Source: JAOPZW01 sp963803375 (GTDB taxonomy: Bacteria; Actinomycetota; Thermoleophilia; Solirubrobacterales; Solirubrobacteraceae). Taken from it: a stretch of 64,000 nucleotides of DNA. Shown piece by piece: positions 35,297 through 43,964 of the stretch. Each line of letters opens with the position of its first letter. Position 1 is the first letter of the stretch. The DNA lies in contig CAWDMB010000010.1 of assembly GCA_963803375.1 (NCBI GenBank), forward strand, positions 1 to 64,000, given 5' to 3'. The position numbers were made by a program, and so were the translations under genes. The notes beneath the pieces are model-generated. The model did no database searches. It was not told the DNA's origin and saw nothing but the letters and a program-made list of their open reading frames with translations.

Positions 35297-35927
35297 AGCC
35301 GTCCGCCGGGTTGCGGATGCGCACGTGGAGGTGGTCGTCGTGGTAGGCGAGGACTCCGACCACGCGCCGCGGCCCGCGCAGCCCGGTGTGCGGCCCGACG
35401 AAGACCTTCTCCGCGCCGGCCAGCACGAAGCGGTTGACGAGCTCCTGCGCGAGGCCGCGGTCGATCTCCCAGGCGCCCGCCGGGCCGCGCCAGCGCCCGT
35501 CCAGGCGCGGGTAGGCGACGTCGGCGTCGAGGCCGTTCTGGTGCGAGCTGTGGCCCAGGCCGCCCCAGCGCTCGTCGAAGCTCCCGCCGTGCGGGCGACT
35601 GAGGTCCTCGAAGAGCAGCGGCGCCGCGAACGGGTGCGCGAGGCGCACGTCGGCCGCGACGCGCTCGAGCAGCGCGACGAGCGCGTCGGTCCCCCAGCGC
35701 CGCCACGGCCGGTTGGGCCGGCGGCGCAGGATCGCGTCCCAGGTGCGAAAGCCGACGCCGGAGGCGGGCAGCTGGACGCCGCCGAGCAGCCGGCCGCGCC
35801 ACGGCTTGCCGAGCGCGATCGACGGCGCCGGCGCGGCGAGCGGCTCGGGCGCCGGGACGGCCTGGGCGGTGGCCGCGCCGGGCAGGGCGAGCGCGGCGGC
35901 GGCGAGGGCGTAGACGGCGCGGCGCAT
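35295..35927 (-). CDS. Secreted murein endopeptidase (MepA/LAS-type metallopeptidase)
   Basis: This 210-residue exported protein has a Sec signal peptide (RRAVYALAAAALALPGAATA). The mature part resembles penicillin-insensitive murein endopeptidases of the M74/LAS group. The first zinc ligand lies in HSSHQNGLDADVAYPR (His and Asp), and the C-terminal YHDDHLHVRI supplies the HxH pair. It probably trims peptidoglycan cross-links outside the cell. It is somewhat shorter than E. coli MepA. The 44-bp hairpin array follows its stop. Confidence 0.82.
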   Translation of the reverse strand: MRRAVYALAAAALALPGAATAQAVPAPEPLAAPAPSIALGKPWRGRLLGGVQLPASGVGFRTWDAILRRRPNRPWRRWGTDALVALLERVAADVRLAHPFAAPLLFEDLSRPHGGSFDERWGGLGHSSHQNGLDADVAYPRLDGRWRGPAGAWEIDRGLAQELVNRFVLAGAEKVFVGPHTGLRGPRRVVGVLAYHDDHLHVRIRNPADG

Positions 35928-35945
35928 TCGGGCAGATGGTGCCCG

Positions 35946-36869
35946 TCAGGGCGCGATCGCGCGCCGCGCGCGCTCGCCGAGGGCGGCGATCAGCTCGTGG
36001 GCCGCGTCGACGACGCCGCCCCAGCGCAGGAACCCGTGGACCATGCCGTCGAAGACGACGTCCTCGGCCTCGACGCCCGCGGCTCGCAGCGCGCGCGCGT
36101 AGGCGAGGCCGTCGTCGCGCAGCACGTCGTGGGCCGCAACGGCGACGTAGGCCGGCGGGACGCCCGCCAGATCGGCGGCGGCCGCGGGCGAGGCGTCCGG
36201 GTCGACGATGCCGTCGTGACCGTCGAGGTAGGCCGCCCAGCAGCGGGCCATCTCGGCGGCGCCGAGCGCGGGGTCGTCGGCGAACTCGCGGTAGGCGGCC
36301 GACGCCATCCGCGCGTCGAGCGCCGGGTAGACGAGGAGCTGCGCGCGGACCCGCGCGCGCTCGTGGCGGGCGGCGGCGGCGGCGAGCGCGCCGCCCGCGC
36401 TGTCGCCCCCCACGCAGACCCGCGACGGGTCGAAGCCGAGCTGGCGCGCGCCGTGCTCCGCCGCCCACGCCACCGCCGCGCGGGCGTCGTCGACCGCGGC
36501 CGGATACGGGTGCTCGGGAGCGAGGCGGTAGTCGACGGTCACGCAGAGCGCTCCGCTCGCGTTCGCGAGCGCCCGCGCGACGCGGTCGAAGCCCTCGAGG
36601 TCGCCGACGATCCACCCGCCGCCGTGGTACCAGAGCAGCGCGCCGAGCGCGTCGGCGGGGACGAGCGGCCGGTAGGCGCGCGCGGCCAGGCGCCCGCCGT
36701 CGGGCCGAGGGATGACGGCGTCCTCGACGCCCGCGACCGGCTCGGCCGCGCCCCCCAGCTCGAGCGCGGTCTGCAGATAGCCCGCGCGTCGCGCCTCGAG
36801 GTCGGCGGAGCCGTCGGACGTCTCCGCGGCCTCCACGATCGAGCGGACCTGCGGGTGCAGCTCGGCCAC
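35946..36869 (-). CDS. Alpha/beta-hydrolase, hormone-sensitive-lipase-type esterase
   Basis: This 307-residue esterase is of the HSL (family IV) type. The oxyanion motif HGGGW lies at residues 82-86 and the nucleophile elbow GDSAGG has Ser157. The acid is probably Asp in the VAAHDVLRDDG block, and the His is in GMVHGFLRWGG. No signal peptide is seen, so it is cytoplasmic. The substrate is probably a short-chain ester. GTG 36869 begins seven bases after the dxs stop, so it is likely in the dxs operon. Confidence 0.9.
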   Translation of the reverse strand: MAELHPQVRSIVEAAETSDGSADLEARRAGYLQTALELGGAAEPVAGVEDAVIPRPDGGRLAARAYRPLVPADALGALLWYHGGGWIVGDLEGFDRVARALANASGALCVTVDYRLAPEHPYPAAVDDARAAVAWAAEHGARQLGFDPSRVCVGGDSAGGALAAAAARHERARVRAQLLVYPALDARMASAAYREFADDPALGAAEMARCWAAYLDGHDGIVDPDASPAAAADLAGVPPAYVAVAAHDVLRDDGLAYARALRAAGVEAEDVVFDGMVHGFLRWGGVVDAAHELIAALGERARRAIAP

Positions 36870-36876
36870 GCCCCGG

Positions 36877-38826
36877 CTACGCGCCCGCCAGCGCGCCGGA
36901 CGCGGCCGCGACCGCGGCCTCGATGCGCTGGGCGATGGCGCGGCCGGTGAAGCCGACCTCGGCGTGCAGCAGCGCGGGCTTGCCGTGGGTGACGTAGCGG
37001 TCGGGCAGGCCGACGCGCAGGATCCTCGGCAGCGGATGGCCGCCGTCGTTGAGCGCCTCCCACACGGCCGACCCGAAGCCGCCCGCGAGCACGCCCTCCT
37101 CGACGGTGACCAGCAGCTCGTGCTCGGCCGCGAGCCCCGCCGCCAGCTCGACGTCGATCGGCTTGGCGAAGCGCGCGTCGGCCACGGTCGCGTCGAGGCC
37201 GCCGGCGGCGAGCAGGTCGGCCGCCTCGAGCGCCTTGGCGACGCCCGAGCCGTAGCCGAGCAGGGCCACCTTGCCGGCGCCCTCGCGCAGCAGCTCGCCG
37301 CGCCCGAGCTCGATCGCCCGCACGTCCTCGGGGCCCGGCAGCGCGACGCCGACGCCCTCGCCGCGGGGGTAGCGCAGCGCGATCGGCCCGTCGTCGTGCT
37401 CGAGCGCCGTGCGCAGCATCTGCACGAGCATCGCCTCGTCGCGCGGGGCCATGAGGACGATGTTCGGCAGGCAGCGCAGGTACGCGATGTCGAAGGCGCC
37501 GTGGTGGGTGGGGCCGTCGTCGCCGACGAGCCCGGCGCGGTCCATCGCGAAGACGACGTTCAGCCGCTGCAGGCAGACGTCGTGGACGATCTGGTCGAAC
37601 GCGCGCTGCAGGAACGTCGAGTAGATCGCGGCCACCGGCTTGGCGCCCTCGAGCGAGAGCCCGGACGCGAAGAGGATGGCCTGCTGCTCGGCGATGCCGA
37701 CGTCGAAGTAGCGCTCGGGCATCGCCTTCTGGAGGATGTTCAGCCCGGTCCCGGAGTTCATCGCGGCGGTGATGCCGACGACGCGCGCGTCGCGGGCGCA
37801 CTCGCGGACCATCGCCTCGCCGAAGACCGTCGTGTACTGGGGCGGGGCCGCCGTCGCCGGCTTGGGCTTGGACGGTGCGGGCGCGCGCATGACGATCGAG
37901 CCGGGCTTCGCCGCGTGCCACTGCTCCATGCCCTCCAGGCCGCCGTCCTCGGCGGGCGCGAAGCCCTTGCCCTTGACGGTGGCGATGTGGACGACGACGG
38001 GGCGGTCGGCGGCGAGCGCCTGGCCGATGGCCGAGCGCAGCGAGACGACGTCGTGGCCGTCGACGACGCCGACGTAGGCCCAGTCGAGCTCCTCCCACAG
38101 CAGCCCCGGCGCCCAGAACGACTTGATCGACTCCTTGAGCTGCGGGCCGAGGCGCTCGATCGCGTGGCCGATGCCGGCCGGCAGCTCGGTCAGGCGATGC
38201 TCGACGTCCTCGCGCGCGTGCCACAGCTTCGGGTTCAGGCGCACGCGGTTGAAGTGGCGGCTCAGCGCGCCGACGTTCGGCGCGATCGACATGCCGTTGT
38301 CGTTGAGCACTACGACGATCGGGGTCCCGAGCCCCCCCGCCTGGTGGAGGGCCTCGAACGCGACGCCGCCGGTCATCGCCCCGTCGCCGACCACCGCGAC
38401 GACCTTGCCGGCGTCGGCCTCGCCGCGCAGGCGCATGCCCTCCTTCAGGCCCACGGCGTAGCCGATCGCGGTCGAGGCGTGCCCCGCCCCCATGACGTCG
38501 TGCGCGGACTCGTGGATGGCGCAGAACGGCGCGAGGCCCTCGTACTGGCGGATCGTCGGGAGCTGGTCGCGCCGGCCGGTGAGGACCTTGTGGGGGTAGG
38601 CCTGGTGGCCGACGTCCCAGAGGATCTTGTCCGTGGGCGAGTCCAGCAGCGAGTGCAGCGCGACCGCGAGCTCGCACGTCCCGAGGTTGGCCCCGAAGTG
38701 CCCGCCGATCTCCCCCACGGTGTCGATGATGTGCTCGCGCACCTCCTGGGCGACCTGCGCGAGCTCCTCCTCGCCGAGGGCGTGGAGGTCCTGGGGGCGG
38801 TCGATGCGGTCGAGGATGCGGTCCAT
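36877..38826 (-). CDS. dxs: 1-deoxy-D-xylulose-5-phosphate synthase
   Basis: This 649-residue thiamine-diphosphate enzyme condenses pyruvate and glyceraldehyde 3-phosphate, the first step of the MEP isoprenoid pathway. The TPP motif is GDGAMTGG through the VVLNDNGMSI Asn. The first block has HFGANLGTCELAVALHSLLD and WDVGHQAYPHKVLTGR. The transketolase pyrimidine domain has DVGIAEQQAILFASG, and a C-terminal domain follows. The length is normal. It sits directly after ispA, so supply of C5 units and chain elongation are co-encoded. A -10 candidate overlaps the ispA stop. Confidence 0.97.
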   Translation of the reverse strand: MDRILDRIDRPQDLHALGEEELAQVAQEVREHIIDTVGEIGGHFGANLGTCELAVALHSLLDSPTDKILWDVGHQAYPHKVLTGRRDQLPTIRQYEGLAPFCAIHESAHDVMGAGHASTAIGYAVGLKEGMRLRGEADAGKVVAVVGDGAMTGGVAFEALHQAGGLGTPIVVVLNDNGMSIAPNVGALSRHFNRVRLNPKLWHAREDVEHRLTELPAGIGHAIERLGPQLKESIKSFWAPGLLWEELDWAYVGVVDGHDVVSLRSAIGQALAADRPVVVHIATVKGKGFAPAEDGGLEGMEQWHAAKPGSIVMRAPAPSKPKPATAAPPQYTTVFGEAMVRECARDARVVGITAAMNSGTGLNILQKAMPERYFDVGIAEQQAILFASGLSLEGAKPVAAIYSTFLQRAFDQIVHDVCLQRLNVVFAMDRAGLVGDDGPTHHGAFDIAYLRCLPNIVLMAPRDEAMLVQMLRTALEHDDGPIALRYPRGEGVGVALPGPEDVRAIELGRGELLREGAGKVALLGYGSGVAKALEAADLLAAGGLDATVADARFAKPIDVELAAGLAAEHELLVTVEEGVLAGGFGSAVWEALNDGGHPLPRILRVGLPDRYVTHGKPALLHAEVGFTGRAIAQRIEAAVAAASGALAGA

Positions 38827-38838
38827 GGGCAGGGTGGG

Positions 38839-38844
38839 AGGCTA
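38839..38844 (-). promoter_or_regulatory. -10 box candidate (TAGCCT) of dxs, fused to the ispA stop
   Basis: The ispA TAG stop is the start of TAGCCT, twelve bases before the dxs ATG. Confidence 0.3.
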
Positions 38845-39717
38845 GGCGGTCCGGGTCAGGATGAAGTCCGTGATCTGCTCGAGCTGGCGCGCGCCGGCCG
38901 GCGCGGCCCGGCGCAGCGAGCTCCGCGCGGCCGCGTGGCAGTCCCCCGCCAGCTTACGCGCTCCCTCGAGGCCGAACTCCGTGACGTACGTCCGCTTGCC
39001 GTGGCGCTCGTCGCTGCCGTGGGGCTTGCCGAGCGCGTCGTCGGTGCCGGTGACGTCGAGGATGTCGTCGACGATCTGAAAGAGGACGCCCAGCTCGACC
39101 GCGAAGCGCTGCCAGGGCGTTACGCCACGCGGTCGCATGCCCGCCAAGAGCAGTACGCACTCCACGGAGGCGGCGATCAGGCGGCCCGTCTTGAGCTCGT
39201 GCAGGGCGCGCAGGTCGCGGGCGCTCGCGACGCCACCCGCGACGTCGAGGTACTGGCCGCCGACCATCCCGTCGACGCCGGTGGCGGCGGCCAGCTCGCG
39301 TGCCGCCGCGAGGACGCGCTCGGGGGCGCCGCGCTGGTGGGAGAGCAGGTGGCGGAATGCCTCGGCGTAGAGCGCGTCGCCGGCGAGGATCGCGACGTCC
39401 TCGCCGAATTTCACGTGGCACGTCGGGCGGCCGCGGCGCAGGGCGTCGTCGTCCATCGCCGGCAGGTCGTCGTGGATGAGCGAGTAGGTGTGGATGAGCT
39501 CGATCGCGGCCGCGAGCGGGAGCACGTCGGCGTCCTCGAGGGCCGTGGCCTGCGCCGTGGCCAGCGCGAGCACGGGCCGGATGCGCTTGCCGCCCGCGAG
39601 CAGGCTGTAGCGCATTGCCTCCTCGAGACCGGCCGTGGCCGGGACGCGGCCGGCGAAGCGCAGCCCTTGCAGGTAGCGCTCGACCTGCGCGCGCAGGTCG
39701 TCGGGGTACGCGCTCAG
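38842..39717 (-). CDS. ispA: Polyprenyl diphosphate synthase (FPP/GGPP synthase) with a probable CTG start
   Basis: This is a 291-residue all-helical prenyltransferase. The first Asp-rich motif is DDLPAMD (residues 83-89) and the second is FQIVDDILDVTG. GGKRIRPVL and TYSLIHDD are typical. It makes farnesyl or geranylgeranyl diphosphate from the MEP products. No ATG, GTG or TTG lies in frame between the upstream sequence and Met35, which is too late because the conserved N-terminal helix would be lost. CTG 39717 shares CTGA with the xseB stop, exactly like the ATGA/GTGA couplings nearby, and gives the N-terminus SAYPDDLRAQVERYL. AGGA lies nine bases upstream. Confidence 0.9.
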   Translation of the reverse strand: MSAYPDDLRAQVERYLQGLRFAGRVPATAGLEEAMRYSLLAGGKRIRPVLALATAQATALEDADVLPLAAAIELIHTYSLIHDDLPAMDDDALRRGRPTCHVKFGEDVAILAGDALYAEAFRHLLSHQRGAPERVLAAARELAAATGVDGMVGGQYLDVAGGVASARDLRALHELKTGRLIAASVECVLLLAGMRPRGVTPWQRFAVELGVLFQIVDDILDVTGTDDALGKPHGSDERHGKRTYVTEFGLEGARKLAGDCHAAARSSLRRAAPAGARQLEQITDFILTRTA

Positions 39718-39926
39718 AGCAAGCTGTCCTGGCCCGGGATCGGCTCCTGCTGCGCGGCGCGCGACATGCGCTCGAGCTCGGCGGAGGCCTGCGAGGCCAG
39801 CGCGGCGCAGTCCTCGACGAGGCCGGCGGCGGCGTCGGAGGACACGTCGCCGGTGCGCAGCTGCTCGGCGGCGCGCTCGAGGCGCTGGACGAGCGCGTCG
39901 AGGGTGCTGAGGTCGGCGTCGGTCAT
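39714..39926 (-). CDS. xseB: Exodeoxyribonuclease VII small subunit
   Basis: This is a 70-residue helical hairpin protein, the small subunit of the ExoVII nuclease that degrades single-stranded DNA. LDALVQRLERAAEQLRTGDV and the second helix LVEDCAALASQASAELERM fit the family. The large subunit gene (xseA) is not in this window. The ATG overlaps the nusB stop (ATGA), and its TGA overlaps the CTG start of ispA. Confidence 0.85.
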   Translation of the reverse strand: MTDADLSTLDALVQRLERAAEQLRTGDVSSDAAAGLVEDCAALASQASAELERMSRAAQQEPIPGQDSLL

Positions 39927-40336
39927 GGGCGCGCGCCATTCTGGCCGATCTCGCGCAGCGCCGCCGCGAGGATCCCGTTGACGAACCCGGGCGCCTCGGC
40001 CCCGCAGAACGTCTTGGCGGTCTCCACGGCTTCGGAGATCGCCCCCTCGGCTGGGATCGGCGTGTCGCCCGGCGCCGCGTCCGGGTGGAGCATCTCGAGC
40101 AGCGCGACGCGCATGATCGCCCGCTCGAGCGGGGAGATGCGCCCGACGCTCCAGCCGATCGCGTGGCGCTCGATGCGCGCGTCGAGGTCATCCCCATAGT
40201 CGGCGACCGCGTAGGCCAGCGCCCGCGTGAAGGTCGAGGCGTCGCGCTCGAAGACGTCGTCGAGCTCGCGCCCGGTGACGTCGTGCTGGTAGAGCGCGAA
40301 GACGGCGGCGCGGCGCTGGTCGCTGCGGCGGGACAC
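39923..40336 (-). CDS. nusB: Transcription antitermination factor NusB
   Basis: This 137-residue all-helical protein works with NusE/S10 and NusA in antitermination of rRNA operons. The RNA-binding N-terminus is SRRSDQRRAAVFALYQHDVT. ISPLERAIMRVALLEML, then ISEAVETAKTF and PGFVNGILAAAL are family hallmarks. The length is normal. It follows efp by nine bases and precedes xseB with a 4-base overlap. Confidence 0.95.
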   Translation of the reverse strand: MSRRSDQRRAAVFALYQHDVTGRELDDVFERDASTFTRALAYAVADYGDDLDARIERHAIGWSVGRISPLERAIMRVALLEMLHPDAAPGDTPIPAEGAISEAVETAKTFCGAEAPGFVNGILAAALREIGQNGARP

Positions 40337-40345
40337 CGGGTCGGG

Positions 40346-40909
40346 CTACGCGCGCGACATGTAGGCGCCACTGCGGGTGTCGACCTTGACGCGCTCGCCG
40401 ACGTCGACGAACAGCGGGACCTGCACGACCGCACCGGTCTCGAGCGTCGCGGGCTTCGTGCCCCCGCCGGAGGCGGTGTCGCCGCGCAGGCCGGGATCCG
40501 TCTGGGTGACCTCGAGCTCGACGGAGGCCGGGAGCTGGACGTCGGACGGACGGTCGTCGATGAAGAGGACGTCGACGGTGTCGTTGGGCTTCGTCCAGCG
40601 CAGCGCGTCGGCGACGCTCGTCTCGGGCACCGCGAGCTGCTCGAAGGACTCGGTGTCCATCAAGTGCGCGTCGGTGCCGTCCGCGTAGAGGAACTGCATC
40701 TTGCGCGCCTCGGTGCGCACGGCGCGGAACTTCTCACCCGCGCGGAACGTGCGGTCGATGACCGCGCCGTCGGCCGCCCGCCGCAGCCGCGAGCGCACGA
40801 ACGCGCCGCCCTTGCCGGGCTTGACGTGCTGGAACTCGAGGATCTTGAAGACCGTGCCCTCGACCTCGATGTGGTTGCCGTTCTTGAACTGGTTAGTGCT
40901 GATGACCAC
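40346..40909 (-). CDS. efp: Elongation factor P
   Basis: This 187-residue factor rescues ribosomes stalled at polyproline. Three beta-barrel domains are present. The loop that reaches the peptidyl-transfer centre is KPGKGGAF with Lys33 at the tip, the lysine type rather than the rhamnosylated arginine type. No modification gene is visible nearby. The C-terminal domain ends RVKVDTRSGAYMSRA. The start is GTG 40909 after CGGAG. It heads the efp-nusB-xseB-ispA-dxs run. Confidence 0.96.
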   Translation of the reverse strand: MVISTNQFKNGNHIEVEGTVFKILEFQHVKPGKGGAFVRSRLRRAADGAVIDRTFRAGEKFRAVRTEARKMQFLYADGTDAHLMDTESFEQLAVPETSVADALRWTKPNDTVDVLFIDDRPSDVQLPASVELEVTQTDPGLRGDTASGGGTKPATLETGAVVQVPLFVDVGERVKVDTRSGAYMSRA

Positions 40910-40985
40910 TATGGGCTCCGGTGGGACCCGAGGGGAGCAGCGTCAGATGATGACGCAGGCCCAAGCGAAGACGCTGCGATGGTCG

Positions 40986-43649
40986 CTAGTCACCCAGTGC
41001 CGGGAATGGCCGCGGCGGGGCGACGGGCGCCACCCGCACCCGCGCGTCGACGGCCACCGCGCCGCCGGGCGAGACGACCACGGGGTTGAGGTCGAGCTCG
41101 ACCACCGTCGGGTGAGCGGCGGCCAGGGCGCCGATGCGCACGACGACGTCCTCGAGCGCGGCCACGTCGGAGCGCGGCGCGCCGCGGTAGCCGTCGAGCA
41201 GCGGGAACGTCCGCAGGCCGCGAAGCATCTCGCAGGCCTCGGCCGGGGTCACGGGCGCCAAGCGCACCTGCACGTCGCCGAGCAGCTCGACCGCCCTGCC
41301 GCCCGCGGCGCAGGCGACCACGGGACCGAAGCGCGGGTCGCCGACGACGCCGACCAGCATCTCGACGCCCGACGGCGCCATCGCCTGGACGAGGAAGCGC
41401 TCGGCGTCGAGCGAGCGATGCAGCTCGCGTGCCGCGCGGGTGACCTCCGAGGCACCGTTGAGTCCGAGCCGCACCGCGTCGGCGTCGCGCTTGTGTAGCA
41501 GGCCGGGGACGATCGCCTTGAGAGCGACGGGTCCCCCGAGCGTGACGGCACAGCGCCCGGCGGCATCTGGCGAGGTCGCGACGACCGCCTCGGCGAGCGG
41601 GATCCCGTGGGCACGCAGGAGCGCGGCCGTGTCCTCGACGCCGAGCCACCCCTCGCCCTCGACGAGCGCACGCGCGAGCACGGCGTGCGCTGCGTCGGCG
41701 TCGATCCCGGCCGGCGGCGTCGCGATCGCGGCGGGGCGCCGGCGTCGTCGCGCGTGGCGCGCAGCGTGGCCGAGTGCACGTGCCGCCTGCTCTGGGGTGT
41801 CGTAGATCGGCACCCCTGCCGCCACACTCGGCACCCCCGGCGCCATGACGACGCTCAGCACCGGCGTCTGCGAGCGATTCGCGCGCCGCGCCGCGGCACG
41901 GACCGCGCGCAAGACGGGGTCCGCGCGCCGGCCGGGCAGGGGCGGGATGAAGATCGCCACCACCGCGTCGACGCCCGGGTCGGCGGCGACCGCCTCGATC
42001 GCGCGGCGGAAGTCCGCCTCGGTGGCGGCGGCGAGCATGTCGACGGGGTTGCCGACGGCGGCGGATGCGGGCAGCAGCTCGCGCAGACCCTCGCGCGTGG
42101 CGTCACCCAGCGGCTCGACTCGCAGACCCGCGGCAGCGCATGCGTCGGCGCAGGCGATGCCCGGGCCGCCCGCGTTGGTGACGATCGCGATCCGATCGCC
42201 ACGCGGAAGCGGCTGACCCGCAAGCAGAGCGGCGACGTCGAGCTGCTCGTCCAGCGTGTCGACGCGGATGACGCCCGCGTGGTCGAAGAGGGCGTCGACC
42301 GTCGCCTCCGACGCCTCCACGAGCGCGCCGGTGTGCGACGACGCCGCGCGCTTGCCCGCCGCAGTGCGCGCGCTCTTGACGGCGATCACGGGCTTTGTCG
42401 CGGTCAGCCGACGCGTGATCTGGCCGAACCGCCGCGGGTTGCCGAGCGACTCGAGGTACAGCAGCACCACGTCCGTGCCGGGATCGTGCTCCCAGAAGCG
42501 CAGGAAATCGTTGCCGGAGAGGTCGGCCTTGTCGCCCATCGAGACGAACGAGGACAGGCCCAGCCCGCGGCGCGCCGCCAGCCCGAGCGCGGCGATGCCG
42601 TAGGCGCCGCTCTGCGAGGCGAAGGCGATGCGCCCGGCGGGCGGCCGCCCGGGCGCGAAGGTCGCGTTGAGCTGCACGGCCGGATCGGTGTTGAGCACGC
42701 CGAGGCAGTTGGGCCCGACCAGCCGGATCCCGGCCGCGCGGCAGATCGCCAGCAGCTCGTCCTCGAGCACGCGGCCCTCCGGCCCGGTCTCGCCGAAGCC
42801 CGCCGAGAGCACGACGAGCGCGCGCAGCCCCTTCTCCGCGCACTCCCGCGCGACCGCTGGCACGCGCTCCGCGGCGACCGCCACGACGGCCAGCTCGACG
42901 GGTTCAGGCACGTCGAGCACCGAGGCGAAGGCACGGCGCCCCGCGATCGTGTTCGCGTGGGGGTTGATCGGGTACAGCGCCCCGGCGAAGCCGCCGGCGA
43001 CAAGGTTGCTCACGACCGCGCCGCCGATGCTGCCACGCCGGCGCGAGGCGCCGATCACGGCGACCGACGTCGGTGCCAGCACGTGACCGACCGCGGCCAC
43101 GGCCGCGAGGTCGTCGCGCTCCTCGAAGCGCGCCCGGGCCTCGGGACCGAGCCGCGCGGGCAACTCGACGTGCAGCTCGCCCGGCTCGGCGCGCACGTCG
43201 AGCGGGAAGCCCGAGTCGCGGAAGACCCGCAGCATCCGGTGGTTGGAGGGGTGGACGACGGCGGTGAAGGTGTCCACACCGCGCGCCACGGCAAGCTGGG
43301 CGAGGTGGGCCAGCAGGACCGTGCCGATTCCGCGCCCCTGCCAGGCGTCGTCGACCTCGAAGGTGACCTCCGCGCGGCCGGGCCCGTTCGGCATGAAGCA
43401 GGCATGCGCGACGGCGCGCCGCGGGGTGCCGGCGAGCGCCAGCAGGCCGACACCGTCGGCCGTCAGGCGCTCGGCCGCGCGGCCGAAGCAGACCTCCGCC
43501 CCGAGGAAGCGCAACCAGCGCGCATCGGGCGACAGGCGCTCGAGCAGGTCGCACACGAGGCCGGCGTCGTCCGGGCCAGTGCCGCGCACGTGCGCGGTCG
43601 AGCCGTCACGCAGGACGATCTCGTTCTCGTCGCGAAGGGTCAGGTCCAT
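40986..43649 (-). CDS. GNAT acetyltransferase fused to an ADP-forming acyl-CoA synthetase (Pat-like)
   Basis: This is an 887-residue fusion. Residues 1-165 are a GNAT acetyltransferase with the acetyl-CoA loop QGRGIGT (104-110). From about 190 to the end comes the acetate-CoA ligase (ADP-forming) architecture: CoA-binding Rossmann domain (SVAVIGASRRRGSIGG), ligase-CoA domain and C-terminal ATP-grasp (IPLAEAVV, then GPVALKAIVPGLLHKRDADA). This is the Pat type of protein-lysine acetyltransferase, but with GNAT at the N-terminus, as in some streptomycetes, rather than at the C-terminus as in Salmonella Pat. The SSHTGAL block keeps the His that is phosphorylated in true ligases. ATG 43649 has an upstream GGAGCGG ribosome site. 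Confidence 0.9.
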   Translation of the reverse strand: MDLTLRDENEIVLRDGSTAHVRGTGPDDAGLVCDLLERLSPDARWLRFLGAEVCFGRAAERLTADGVGLLALAGTPRRAVAHACFMPNGPGRAEVTFEVDDAWQGRGIGTVLLAHLAQLAVARGVDTFTAVVHPSNHRMLRVFRDSGFPLDVRAEPGELHVELPARLGPEARARFEERDDLAAVAAVGHVLAPTSVAVIGASRRRGSIGGAVVSNLVAGGFAGALYPINPHANTIAGRRAFASVLDVPEPVELAVVAVAAERVPAVARECAEKGLRALVVLSAGFGETGPEGRVLEDELLAICRAAGIRLVGPNCLGVLNTDPAVQLNATFAPGRPPAGRIAFASQSGAYGIAALGLAARRGLGLSSFVSMGDKADLSGNDFLRFWEHDPGTDVVLLYLESLGNPRRFGQITRRLTATKPVIAVKSARTAAGKRAASSHTGALVEASEATVDALFDHAGVIRVDTLDEQLDVAALLAGQPLPRGDRIAIVTNAGGPGIACADACAAAGLRVEPLGDATREGLRELLPASAAVGNPVDMLAAATEADFRRAIEAVAADPGVDAVVAIFIPPLPGRRADPVLRAVRAAARRANRSQTPVLSVVMAPGVPSVAAGVPIYDTPEQAARALGHAARHARRRRRPAAIATPPAGIDADAAHAVLARALVEGEGWLGVEDTAALLRAHGIPLAEAVVATSPDAAGRCAVTLGGPVALKAIVPGLLHKRDADAVRLGLNGASEVTRAARELHRSLDAERFLVQAMAPSGVEMLVGVVGDPRFGPVVACAAGGRAVELLGDVQVRLAPVTPAEACEMLRGLRTFPLLDGYRGAPRSDVAALEDVVVRIGALAAAHPTVVELDLNPVVVSPGGAVAVDARVRVAPVAPPRPFPALGD

Positions 43650-43746
43650 TGCCGCTCCACCCACGTCGTCAGGTCCGCTCGAGCGGCTCGCCGCTCCGGC
43701 TCGCCGTGAGCGGCGACAGCGCGGGATACCCTGGCGATGGCGATCC

Positions 43747-43964
43747 CCGCCACCACGACTTCGACCGGCCCAACCTATCGTCACTGCGCAAGGGCTATTA
43801 CGGCGCAGCGAGCATGCCCGTCGAGGGCCTGCGCGAGATCAGCGAGCGCCTCCCCAGGCTCGCCTGTGGAACCTCTACGGGCAGACCGAGATGGCGCCCG
43901 TTGCGACCATGCTCCGGCCCGATGACCAGGTGGCAAGGCGGGCTCCGCCGGACGCGCCCCCCGC
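43747..43964 (+). pseudogene. Fragment of an acyl-CoA synthetase, frameshifted twice
   Basis: Three frames in turn give FDRPNLSSLRKGYYGAASMP with REISERLPRL, then LWNLYGQTEMAPVATMLRPD, then GKAGSAGRAP. Together these are the contiguous adenylation core of a FadD-type AMP ligase. The Y(G)QTE motif and the following LRPxDQ are unmistakable. Only about 70 residues remain. The fragment ends abutting the stop of the intact minus-strand ligase at 43965 and has no start. The rest of the gap 43650-43746 shows nothing recognisable. Confidence 0.65.

Noticed and set aside
38842..39615. ATG 39615 as the ispA start
   Set aside because: It would delete the conserved first helix before MRYSLLAGGKRIRP; the CTGA-coupled CTG fits better.
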